This document shows, piece by piece, positions 6,244-13,587 of a DNA stretch of 35,344 nucleotides (positions are counted from its first letter, which is position 1; each line of letters starts with the position of its first letter). The DNA comes from Holosporales bacterium. Its GTDB lineage: Bacteria > Pseudomonadota > Alphaproteobacteria > BNTO01. Both the position numbers and the translations under genes were made by a program. Location of the stretch: positions 1-35,344 of the forward strand of contig JAIRNW010000011.1 in assembly GCA_031257795.1 (NCBI GenBank), written 5' to 3'. Under the pieces are notes generated by a model. The model saw only the letters and a program-made list of their open reading frames with translations. It did not search any database and had not been told where the DNA came from.

Positions 6244-8589
6244 ATGAACAGCGAAGCCCATGAGTTAAACCCGCTCAGAAATAGAGAAGCGTACAAAAAG
6301 GCGTACGAAGAATCGCTGAGAGACCGAGATGGTTTTTGGTTGCGTTGTGCGAAGATCGTTGATTGGTACGCCTCCCCCTCTATCGGCGATAGGTCCAGTT
6401 TCTCCGGGAAGCCGGAGGTTAGGTGGTTCGAGGATGGAGTTCTAAACGCCTGTTACAACTGTGTTGATAGGCACGCCGAGAGAACGCCAAACAAGACTGC
6501 GATAATTTTTGAGCCAGACTGTGGCGAGCCCAAATACATTACGTACGGGGAATTATATGAAAAGGTCTGCCTCTTTGGGGATGTTTTGCTGCGAAACGGC
6601 GGGAAAAGGGAGGAGATAATAACTGTATATCTTCCGATGATCCCAGAGGCTATCTACGCGGCATTGGCGTGTGCCAGGCTGGGGATCCCTCATTCTGTGG
6701 TTTTTTCCGGATTTTCATCGACGGCGCTGGCTTGTCGGTTAGCTCAGGCCAAATCTAGGATCGTGATTACCACGCGTACTAGTTCACGCGGAGGCCGCGT
6801 TGTTTCTTTAGGGGAAAATGCGTGCAAGGCGGTTGAGGAGAATCAAAAAAAAGGGATAAATGCCGTAGAAAAGGTGCTGTTTGTTGAGGATTTTGAGTGG
6901 GCGCGCGCGGAAGCAAAATCCGACGAACCCGCGGGTTCCAGAGGGCTTAGTACATATGTCCCGCACGTTAAGTGCGTTCCGGTTAAGGCAACGGACCCTC
7001 TTTTCATATTGTATACATCTGGCTCCACAGGGACGCCGAAAGGATTGGTACATAGCACTGGGGGGTATCTGGTTTACACTGCAATTACGCAGAAACTGAT
7101 TTTTGATATGTCGGGCAGTGATCAATCCTACAATCAAAGCTGTGAAAATTATTGCGGGTCCGATTCGACGAACCAGCAAACTTTTTGTGATCCGACGCAT
7201 ACACAGTCACAAAAAGAGTTGATGGCAGGAGAAGCGACGCACAGGCGTGGAGCTGTACTCGACGTACTGCTCAAGCCGAGCATCGATTCGACGAACCAGC
7301 AAACTTTTTGTGACTGTGTGGTGTATTTTTGTACGGCGGATATAGGCTGGATCACTGGCCATTCATATGGTATTTACGGACCGCTAGCCAACGGCGCAAC
7401 CATCGTCTTGTTCCAGGGCATCCCAACGCATCCCAACGCCTCCAGGTATTGGCACATCATCAGCAAACACAAAGTCTCGATTTTTTATACCTCCCCCACG
7501 GCCCTGCGCTCCCTCCGGCGCTTAGGCGACTCTTTCATTACGGAAGCGGATGGTGTGGACTTGTCTTCGTTGCGCGTTTTGGGATCTGTTGGGGAGCCAA
7601 TAGACCCGGCGACGTGGCAGTGGTTTTTCGAGAAGATTGGCGGGGGAAGGTGCCCGATTATGGATACGTGGTGGCAGACAGAATCTGGCGGCGCGCTGAT
7701 TTGCCCGCTTCTAGAGCAGCCGCAAAAACCGGGCTGCGCGGCAAAGCCGTTTTTGGGGATTTGTGCGTGTCTGGAGAAAACGTCTGGGACAGGAGGTACG
7801 TCTGGAAAAATTAGTAACACCGAGAAAACGCAGGAAGACATCAGGCCCACCGCGGCAGAGGAGACGGGCTGCCTTTGTATTGAGAAAGCGTGGCCCGGAC
7901 AAGCAATAGGCGTCTACAACGACCTGTCGTATTTCGAGAATTATTTTCGTGACGGAAAGTTTGTCAGCGGGGACGAGGCGAGAGTTGATGAGGACGGAGA
8001 TTTTTGGCTTTTGGGACGGTTGGATGATGTCCTGAACGTCTCTGGGCACAGATTTAATTCGGCAGAGCTCGAGTATGCGGCAGTGTCACATCAGGCGATT
8101 GCGGAGGTTTGTGTCGTCGGCTTTCCTCATAACATAAAGGGACAGGGAATTTGTATTTTTGCGGTTTTGAAGGGAGGTGGCGAGGCTCGTTCTTCTACGG
8201 AAGAGTTATGTGGTTCTGAACCTCAAAAGAAACTAGCCACAGCGGTTAGTGATGAACTTGGCGCGATTCGCGATGAAGTTGTGCGGAAAATCAGAGCAGA
8301 GATTGGGCCGATCGCATCCCCTGACCTTGTGTTTTTTGTTCGTGACTTGCCGAAAACGCGATCAGGCAAGATTGTGCGGCGGATTTTGAGGAAAATCGTC
8401 GAGGCGCTGACAAAAATTGTTTTTGCTAAGAGCGAAGAAACAAAGGAGAGCACAAGTGGAAAAAGCGGCGCCGAAGATAATCAAAATATAGGTGAAATAG
8501 CTATTGATGTTGGAGATACTTCGATGCTTACCAATCCATCAGTTATAGAAGAAATAAAGTGTACGGTTTGCACAGAACTCAAGATGTAA
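6244..8589 (+). CDS. acs: Acetyl-CoA synthetase carrying an in-frame palindromic-element insertion
   Basis: AMP-forming acetate:CoA ligase, 781 residues from the ATG at 6244 (MNSEAHELNP); the usual length is about 650. ANL-superfamily motifs in order: VYLPMIPEAIYAALACARLG, the P-loop YTSGSTGTPKG, the adenine motif MDTWWQTESG, the hinge-region GRLDDVLNVSGHR and the catalytic/acetylatable lysine in PKTRSGKIVRRILR. Between the conserved IFDM and FCTADIGWITGHSYGIYGPL, where relatives need only a few residues, there are about 67 extra residues (7114-7314). These are encoded by one complete palindromic element plus a second copy of its end. A second, shorter extra segment (about 7780-7855, KTSGTGGTSGK...) is not repeat-like. 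The frame stays open throughout and the catalytic motifs are intact, so activity is plausible but unproven. Converges on mutS. An upstream TTG at 6136 is less likely as the start. Confidence 0.93.
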   Translation: MNSEAHELNPLRNREAYKKAYEESLRDRDGFWLRCAKIVDWYASPSIGDRSSFSGKPEVRWFEDGVLNACYNCVDRHAERTPNKTAIIFEPDCGEPKYITYGELYEKVCLFGDVLLRNGGKREEIITVYLPMIPEAIYAALACARLGIPHSVVFSGFSSTALACRLAQAKSRIVITTRTSSRGGRVVSLGENACKAVEENQKKGINAVEKVLFVEDFEWARAEAKSDEPAGSRGLSTYVPHVKCVPVKATDPLFILYTSGSTGTPKGLVHSTGGYLVYTAITQKLIFDMSGSDQSYNQSCENYCGSDSTNQQTFCDPTHTQSQKELMAGEATHRRGAVLDVLLKPSIDSTNQQTFCDCVVYFCTADIGWITGHSYGIYGPLANGATIVLFQGIPTHPNASRYWHIISKHKVSIFYTSPTALRSLRRLGDSFITEADGVDLSSLRVLGSVGEPIDPATWQWFFEKIGGGRCPIMDTWWQTESGGALICPLLEQPQKPGCAAKPFLGICACLEKTSGTGGTSGKISNTEKTQEDIRPTAAEETGCLCIEKAWPGQAIGVYNDLSYFENYFRDGKFVSGDEARVDEDGDFWLLGRLDDVLNVSGHRFNSAELEYAAVSHQAIAEVCVVGFPHNIKGQGICIFAVLKGGGEARSSTEELCGSEPQKKLATAVSDELGAIRDEVVRKIRAEIGPIASPDLVFFVRDLPKTRSGKIVRRILRKIVEALTKIVFAKSEETKESTSGKSGAEDNQNIGEIAIDVGDTSMLTNPSVIEEIKCTVCTELKM
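7201..7319 (+). repeat. Palindromic element inside acs
   Basis: Terminal inverted arms ACACAGTCACAAAAAG and CTTTTTGTGACTGTGT bound an interior with GGCAGGAG, GGAGCTGTACTCGACGTACT, GCTCAAGCCGAGCATCG and TTCGACGAACC. The last 29 bases recur exactly at 7162-7190 (key part TTCGACGAACCAGCAAAC), just before the element, so the insertion comprises one full element and one end fragment. It is translated in frame within acs. Confidence 0.9.
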
Positions 8590-8594
8590 CATCC

Positions 8595-8614
8595 CATCAG
8601 AATAATTTCTGATG
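8595..8614. terminator. Hairpin between convergent acs and mutS
   Basis: A perfect 8-bp stem with a 4-base loop (CATCAGAATAATTTCTGATG) lies in the seven-base gap between acs and mutS and overlaps the mutS stop codon. There is no good T-run on either side, so it is at best a weak bidirectional terminator. Confidence 0.35.
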
Positions 8615-11230
8615 TTCCTCATCTCTATCTCCCTTCGCCGGCTCCTTCGTCAGCTTAGCGGCTTTTGGCCCGTCTTTCGCCCTTCCCTCAAACGATTCCA
8701 AAAGCTCAACAGCCCTCAATATCACGCTCTTCGGCAAACCAGCCAGCTGCGCAACATTAATCCCATAAGATCTCTTCGCAACTCCATCGACAATCTTGTG
8801 CAAGAAAATGACCTTTCCTTCCCACTCTTGAATCGCCGCCGTCAGCGGAACAAGGCCCGGCAAATTCTTGTTCAGCTCGGTTATCTCGTGATAATGTGTG
8901 GCAAACATCGTTCTGCACGCAATCACCCCGTAAACATACTCACTCACGGCCCACGCTATAGCCAGCCCATCATACGTGGATGTCCCGCGCCCGATTTCAT
9001 CCAAAATCACGAAAGACCGCGCCGACGCCTGATGCAAAATTGCCGACGTCTCCATCATTTCCACCATAAACGTGGATCGCCCAGACGCTATATCATCAGA
9101 CGCCCCAATCCGGCTGAAAATTTTATCCACAATGCCGATCCTCGCGCCTTTCGCCGGCACGAAAAACCCAGCCTGCGCCATGATAATGATCAGCGCGTTT
9201 TGCCGGAGATAAGTGCTTTTCCCGGACATGTTTGGGCCCGTTATCAACAAAAAGCGCCGCGATTCATTGATGATGCAGTTATTGCTTGTGAAGTTTTTGT
9301 AATCGTCTTTAAAAGACAGCTCGACGACCGGATGCCTGCCCTCCTCAATTTCTATGACGTTATCGGTTGTTAGCGAGGGGCGCACGTAGTTGTACTTCTC
9401 GGCAAGAAACGCGATGGAGGCGAAAACGTCGATTTCGGCGATGGCCTGCGAAAGCTTCAAAAGTTTATCCTTGTTGTCCAACACGGCCGCGCACAGGTCG
9501 CCGAATAAATCCAATTCTCTGAGCAACGCTAGGTGCTCGGCTTCCTTGAGGGATTTTTCCAATTCGATTAATTCGGGGGTTGTGTATCTGGTGTAGTTGG
9601 TGAGGGTCTGGCGGTGGATAAAATCAAATGGAACTTTCGAGATTTGCCCCGAGCTCACCTCGATGTACACCCCCCAAACGTTGTTGCTTCCCACGCGCAA
9701 ATTGTTGATTCCAGTTTGTTGAATGTATTTATGTTGTAGGTCGATAAGCATTTCCGAGGCGTTGGTGTGCAAGCCTCTATGGTATTTTAATTTTTCATCA
9801 AAGGAGTCTTTAATGAAATTTCCGTCTTTGGCTAGGATTGGAACTTCATCCTTTATGGCTTGTTCTAGGAGATCTTTCAGTTCCGATAACCGTCCCAAAA
9901 TGTGCCAAGAGGAAGCAAGACTGGCGGTGGAATCGTTTTGCTCGGACGTTGATGCGCTACCTACCTCAGTCTCTCCGCCAAACCCCGCCTGCAAATCGCT
10001 CGGGAAAAACTTATCGCGCAAAATTCTCCAGACAGAGTCGACCTTTCGCAATGCAATCTTCAAGGAAAGCAAGTCCTTAGGCGCCACTCTTCCCAAAACA
10101 ATTCTTGAAAGAATCCGCTCAATATCCGGAACTCCGCCAAGCGCCCCGCGCACCTCCTCGCAAAAGCTAGGGCTCTCCATGAAAAAGCCGGCCAGATCCA
10201 AACGCTCGTTGATTTTTGTTATATCGGTCAGCGGGGCCATCAGCCAGTTTTGCAAAAGCCTACGCCCCACGGAAGTTACGGTTTTGTTAAGAGTGGCGAA
10301 CAAGGAAAGGCCGTTTTCGGATTGAGAGGTCGCCAGCTCGAGGTTCCGGCGCGTTGAGGCATCTATCCCCATGAACTCGTCCGAACAAATGATTTTAGGG
10401 GCAAGCAGAGAAATGTTGCGCGTGCATTGCGTTATCATTATGTAGTCAACCAAAATTCCCGCGGCCTGCACCTCCTGCTCTTGCATTTTCCCGAAAATAT
10501 CCAAAGAGCAAACGTTATATACAGTTTCCAGGAGGGCCCGCGCGTTGGCGCTGTTGAAGCGCGCCTTAGGGAGCAGGGTCAGCCGCTTTTTTATGGGCTC
10601 AAAAACAGGGAGAAACGCGGAAAAGGTCTCGTCCGACATGATCACCTCAACAGGGCTCCAGCGGGCCAAAACATTACCGATTTCCGCTTTGCAAAAGGAC
10701 TCTACCCCTAGGAAACCCGTCGAAACATCCGCAACGGCAACTGACATAGTGGCTTTGTTCGCTTGATTAAGAGACACGGCCATGATGTAGTTGTGGTTTG
10801 GCGATAAAAGCTCGTCCTCAGTCAGCGTTCCCATCGTGACAATGCGAATGACGCTGCGCTGCAGGGGCCCCTTGTTGCCGCGCTTTTTGGCGGCTTCTGG
10901 GGTTTCCGTTTGATCGCAGATCGCAACCTTGTAGCCGCCCTGGATCAGCCTGGAAAGGTACCCCTCAAAAGACTGCACGGGCACACCGCACATCGGGATG
11001 TCTTTATTTTCGTACTTGCCGCGTTTGGTTAAGGCAATGTCAAGCTCTCGCGAGGCGGTTACGGCGTCCTCAAAGAACATCTCGAAAAAATCGCCCATCC
11101 TATAGAACAGAAGGCAATCAGGGTGCTGCTTTTTTATGTCGATGTACTGGCGCATCGTTGGGGATATGCAGGAGGATCCCACAGGGCAATCAAACGCCTC
11201 GTTCACATTTGAGCTAGAAACGTCTTTCAT
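8597..11230 (-). CDS. mutS: DNA mismatch repair protein MutS
   Basis: 877 residues, full family length. It recognises mismatches and small loops and signals to MutL through ATP-driven clamp formation. The N-terminal mismatch-binding domain has GDFFEMF, in which the Phe-x-Glu wedge motif is conserved. The C-terminal ABC-type ATPase has Walker A GPNMSGKST (about residues 665-673), Walker B/signature DEIGRGTSTYDG and the downstream ATHYHEITEL motif. ATG start at 11228-11230. No insertion of repeat sequence was seen in this long gene, although a palindromic element lies 11 bp upstream of its start. Standalone gene, convergent with acs. Confidence 0.97.
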   Translation of the reverse strand: MKDVSSSNVNEAFDCPVGSSCISPTMRQYIDIKKQHPDCLLFYRMGDFFEMFFEDAVTASRELDIALTKRGKYENKDIPMCGVPVQSFEGYLSRLIQGGYKVAICDQTETPEAAKKRGNKGPLQRSVIRIVTMGTLTEDELLSPNHNYIMAVSLNQANKATMSVAVADVSTGFLGVESFCKAEIGNVLARWSPVEVIMSDETFSAFLPVFEPIKKRLTLLPKARFNSANARALLETVYNVCSLDIFGKMQEQEVQAAGILVDYIMITQCTRNISLLAPKIICSDEFMGIDASTRRNLELATSQSENGLSLFATLNKTVTSVGRRLLQNWLMAPLTDITKINERLDLAGFFMESPSFCEEVRGALGGVPDIERILSRIVLGRVAPKDLLSLKIALRKVDSVWRILRDKFFPSDLQAGFGGETEVGSASTSEQNDSTASLASSWHILGRLSELKDLLEQAIKDEVPILAKDGNFIKDSFDEKLKYHRGLHTNASEMLIDLQHKYIQQTGINNLRVGSNNVWGVYIEVSSGQISKVPFDFIHRQTLTNYTRYTTPELIELEKSLKEAEHLALLRELDLFGDLCAAVLDNKDKLLKLSQAIAEIDVFASIAFLAEKYNYVRPSLTTDNVIEIEEGRHPVVELSFKDDYKNFTSNNCIINESRRFLLITGPNMSGKSTYLRQNALIIIMAQAGFFVPAKGARIGIVDKIFSRIGASDDIASGRSTFMVEMMETSAILHQASARSFVILDEIGRGTSTYDGLAIAWAVSEYVYGVIACRTMFATHYHEITELNKNLPGLVPLTAAIQEWEGKVIFLHKIVDGVAKRSYGINVAQLAGLPKSVILRAVELLESFEGRAKDGPKAAKLTKEPAKGDRDEEHQKLF

Positions 11231-11241
11231 TTAAACATACC

Positions 11242-11345
11242 CATTTACCAAAAGTTTGCGAGTTCGTCGCTGCGATGCTCGGCTTGAGCAGTACAGCTAT
11301 GTGCCTACGCTTCGATGCTCCTGCCACAAATTCTTTTGGTGAATG
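11242..11345 (-). repeat. Palindromic element upstream of mutS (CATTYACCAAAAG arms)
   Basis: The ends CATTTACCAAAAG and CTTTTGGTGAATG are inverted copies with one mismatch. On the minus strand the interior reads GGCAGGAGCATCG, AGCTGTACTGCTCAAGCCGA, GCATCG and GACGAACTCGCAAACTTTTG. That is the same core as the acs copy with a shortened centre and different outer arms. It occupies the region where mutS promoter or leader signals would be expected. Confidence 0.85.
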
Positions 11346-11571
11346 TGGAATAACACAAGGCCGACCGCCAAAATCCGAGGCATCGCCGGAATCTTAACAC
11401 AATTTTTGCGAAGCGCACAAAACCGCAAAATTTTGTTCGTTACTTCGAAGCACAGACGCGTGGGTTGAGGCCCCAACGTAGTTAAGTATAGTCAAACACA
11501 CCTAATTTTCCCCTTGACACGAATACTTCCCTATACTATGCGGCAATCGGAATATTGCTAATTGGTATACT
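11346..11571. other. Spacer with a promoter-like sequence
   Basis: No gene is seen. At 11514-11519 a perfect TTGACA is followed after 17 bases by TATGCG (11537-11542), and an overlapping TATACT is too close to pair with it. The sequence points rightward into the transposase-like fragment described next. Confidence 0.35.
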
Positions 11572-11690
11572 GTGAAAAATTTTCTATCATCAGCAGACCG
11601 CACGGAACTCCAAGAACTCTTGAAAAAAGAAAAAAAGCTTCAATTGCTGCCCGCATAATGTTCTCTTCGTATTTTCGCCGCCCAAAAACA
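11572..11690 (+). pseudogene. Possible remnant of an IS630-type transposase N-terminus
   Basis: A GTG-started frame reads MKNFLSSADRTELQELLKKE and stops at 11658. From memory, MKNFLS-x3-R-x-EL-x5-KKE resembles the opening of IS630-family transposases, which continue with K-x-RI. The +1 frame after the A-rich tract GAAAAAAGAAAAAAAG continues KKASIAARIMFSSYF, suggesting a homopolymer frameshift. Nothing recognisable follows, and no terminal inverted repeats or target duplication were found. The match is short and could be chance. The rest of the spacer to 11809 holds no supported gene. Confidence 0.35.
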
Positions 11691-11809
11691 ATACTTACAA
11701 TTATACATGTGTACGAAAAATTAATTTTCAGCTTATGTGCTTATACAAATCGTAAAAATAATTGGGAGGTAGAATTTATCATAGATGCTCGGCTTGAAAT
11801 GTTGAATCC

Positions 11810-12559
11810 TTACCTGGGCATTGGATAAGGGGGAATCATCTGCTGATAAGTCGGCTCAACTTGCCCGGTTACATGCCCGAGTCTGCTGGCTTGAGACCTC
11901 GCCTCTTCTTCAGAAGGTACGGCAAATATGATATACGACTTCCCTGGCGGAAGGGATATGATTTCTTGCTGACTATAGCTTCTATTTGTGCTTGGCACCT
12001 TTACAATAAAATACCCACCATCCTTCAGTATAAAAGTTGCCGCTCCCTCTTTCATACGCGTAGGAATGTACGAAGAAGCACTAGAAGACTGGTCTTGAGG
12101 TGTTACGTCATTGCTTGGATCAGAGAAACTTTGATTTGGGAAAGAGGAAGCGTAAGTTGGCTGTTGTGCATTGGAATTTGGGGCATATCCGTGGAATTGT
12201 TGTTGGATAGGAGGATATGGGTAATACGGATTTGGCGGGTTGTAATACTGAAATGGGTTTTGTTGCATTGGATTTCCCCAAGCATCGTACTGTGGACCGA
12301 ATGGTGAGCCGAATTGTTGTTGGTACGTCTGGAATTCACTTTGCTCTTGAGATTCTTCGGCTTCTGGGTATTGCTGCATGAGGCTTTCTTCAGAAAATGC
12401 TGGGGATAATGCGGCAATATGCAAGCCCAGCAGCGCAACCAGGCTCGGCAACAAAAAGTTTGTTGGTTCATCGAGTCGTTGCCCTAACAAAATCTGCGAC
12501 TTTGATGGGAGCCCGGTGCGTCTAGGCTTGAGCAGTACGTATACGCAGCTTCTGTACAT
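11810..12559 (-). CDS. Pro/Gln-rich exported protein, N-terminus supplied by a palindromic element
   Basis: 249 residues. The N-terminal 37 residues or so (MYRSCVYVLLKPRRTGLPSK...) are encoded by palindromic-repeat DNA. The hydrophobic export signal follows (FLLPSLVALLGLHIAALSPAFS, cleavage near FS/EES). The mature protein has a low-complexity Pro/Gln/Tyr/Asn-rich stretch (about residues 65-150, with YYPYPPIQQQFHGY). A structured C-terminal part follows with ATFILKDGGYFIVKVPS and PPGKSYIIFAVPSEEEARSQ, reminiscent of a small beta domain with a SPOR-like flavour but not assignable. Such composition suggests a cell-envelope or surface protein. The real translation start is uncertain because the original start region seems to have been replaced. 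Confidence 0.65.
   Translation of the reverse strand: MYRSCVYVLLKPRRTGLPSKSQILLGQRLDEPTNFLLPSLVALLGLHIAALSPAFSEESLMQQYPEAEESQEQSEFQTYQQQFGSPFGPQYDAWGNPMQQNPFQYYNPPNPYYPYPPIQQQFHGYAPNSNAQQPTYASSFPNQSFSDPSNDVTPQDQSSSASSYIPTRMKEGAATFILKDGGYFIVKVPSTNRSYSQQEIISLPPGKSYIIFAVPSEEEARSQASRLGHVTGQVEPTYQQMIPPYPMPR
12450..12559 (-). repeat. Palindromic-element fragment forming a CDS start
   Basis: On the minus strand it reads ACGTACTGCTCAAGCCTAGA, CACCGGGCTCC, AAAGTCGCAGATTTTGTTAG and then CGATGAACCAACAAACTTTT. This is the 'long core' version also seen in rnpA (20440-20530) and downstream of miaA (24850-24945). Only one end of the palindrome is evident. It encodes the first 37 or so residues of the 11810-12559 protein. 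Confidence 0.75.
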
Positions 12560-12884
12560 ATCTCCGCCCCAGTTTACTACTTGTATATCTTACTAATCGT
12601 CTGACATATTAAAGCAGAAAAATTAATATTCAATTTATACTGCTTGGAGCCTTGGGATAAACCAGTCGGCCGAAAGAATTGTAATGAAACATTTTGATTG
12701 ACGGAGAATTTTGAAAATGCTCCAATGTCAACATATTCTTGGCGAGTGTGCGTTTTCACCTTTGTTTTTACAGGTTGCAAATTTGAAAAGTGCCGCATCT
12801 TGGGCCTCCAGATGTTCTGTTTTGGCTCGGCCCGTCATCTTTGTCGGGTTTTTATGAGAGCCGTTTGAATGTGGAGTTAATGGC
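12560..12884. other. Spacer without a recognised gene
   Basis: 325 bases between the divergent 11810-12559 gene and atpC. A 73-codon minus-strand frame crosses it, but it lacks a ribosome binding site and any familiar sequence. I see no clear promoter or hairpin. Confidence 0.4.
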
Positions 12885-13235
12885 ATGTTCACTTGCACTG
12901 TGCGTGATCTAGCTGGAACGGCTGTTTCATATCATGTTACTTCAGTTTCTTTTACGTCGGAAGTCGGAGATTGCGTTGTTTTGCCGCACCATGAGCCACT
13001 TTTCGTAACGCTTGTTCCGCAGACCGTGTTTGTTACTACGAAGGGCGAGGGGAAGCATAAGGATGCGGGCGAAGCAGGCAGTAAAAAGAAAAAAGAAAGT
13101 CAGCCAGCACATTCGGCATCTTCCGAAGCAGTAAGCATTCCAGACGGTGGTGCCGGTAGTCGACGATCAATCGTCGTGAAAAACGCTGGGGTGTTGTCTG
13201 TTAGGATGAATCATTGTGATATTTGGGTTTGGTGA
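12885..13235 (+). CDS. atpC: ATP synthase F1 epsilon subunit
   Basis: 116 residues. The N-terminal beta-sandwich pattern of the epsilon subunit is visible: SYHVTSVSFTSEVGDCVVLP with HHEPLFVTLVPQ, corresponding to the usual 'GEFGVLPGHAPLV..L.PG', and the closing KNAGVLSVRMNHCDIWV. Between them, residues about 53-93 form a Lys/Ser-rich low-complexity linker (GEGKHKDAGEAGSKKKKESQ) not usual in the family. The C-terminal helical hairpin is missing, as in other short alphaproteobacterial versions. ATG at 12885 with GGAG eight bases upstream. It stands alone, away from atpA/G/D and from the F0 genes at 3.6-5.2 kb. Function: central-stalk subunit coupling rotation to catalysis. Confidence 0.8.
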   Translation: MFTCTVRDLAGTAVSYHVTSVSFTSEVGDCVVLPHHEPLFVTLVPQTVFVTTKGEGKHKDAGEAGSKKKKESQPAHSASSEAVSIPDGGAGSRRSIVVKNAGVLSVRMNHCDIWVW

Positions 13236-13271
13236 TAACCAAGCGCTAGTTTTGTCTGAGTACTGGAGTGA

Positions 13272-13399
13272 CTATAGCCAATCACAAGTGAATTGTTGGC
13301 AGGAGACACGGAGCGCAACCGCCGAGCCGTACCTAAATGTACCGCTCAAGGCGAGCACTGGATCGACGAACCCACATTCACTTGTGATTGGTTATATAG
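13272..13399 (+). repeat. Palindromic element, CTATAGCCAATCAC-arm type, copy 1
   Basis: 128 bp bounded by CTATAGCCAATCACAAGTGA and TCACTTGTGATTGGTTATAT, a long near-perfect inverted pair. The interior has TTGGCAGGAGACACGGAGC, GTACCTAAATGTACCGCTCA, GCGAGCACTGGATCGACGAA. It is closely related to 22858-22983 and shares its core with the acs copy. It lies 36 bp after atpC. Confidence 0.9.
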
Positions 13400-13508
13400 C
13401 CAATCGCCCCTAATTTATAGAGCGGCTAAGGTAGCAAGTTTACGCAAAGTACCCCCTCCCATTAGGGAATCGCCCTGGCAAATTGCGTTGACAGTATCTG
13501 TTTTTTTG

Positions 13509-13536
13509 TTGCAAATCAGAATGCACGGGCTATAAT
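13509..13536 (+). promoter_or_regulatory. Candidate promoter for the 687-residue repeat protein
   Basis: TTGCAA (13509-13514), a 16-base spacer and a perfect TATAAT (13531-13536), 51 bases before the ATG at 13588. A TTGACA at 13488 is also present but is not correctly spaced for this -10. Confidence 0.5.
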
Positions 13537-13587
13537 CAGCTGTGATTTGACCCCATTTGTTTTGGAAAGCCTGGAGAGGGAAAATAT

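Noticed and set aside
8612-9373. 253-codon open frame antisense to the 3' half of mutS
   Set aside because: It mirrors conserved mutS codons, has no ribosome binding site or familiar sequence, and mutS is certain on the other strand.
11562-11828. 88-codon plus-strand frame
   Set aside because: Its start and end are unrelated to any signal and it overlaps the end of the opposite gene. Only the internal fragment is considered, as a possible transposase remnant.
12577-12798. 73-codon minus-strand frame in the spacer before atpC
   Set aside because: No ribosome binding site, no recognisable composition, and it runs across an AT-rich spacer.
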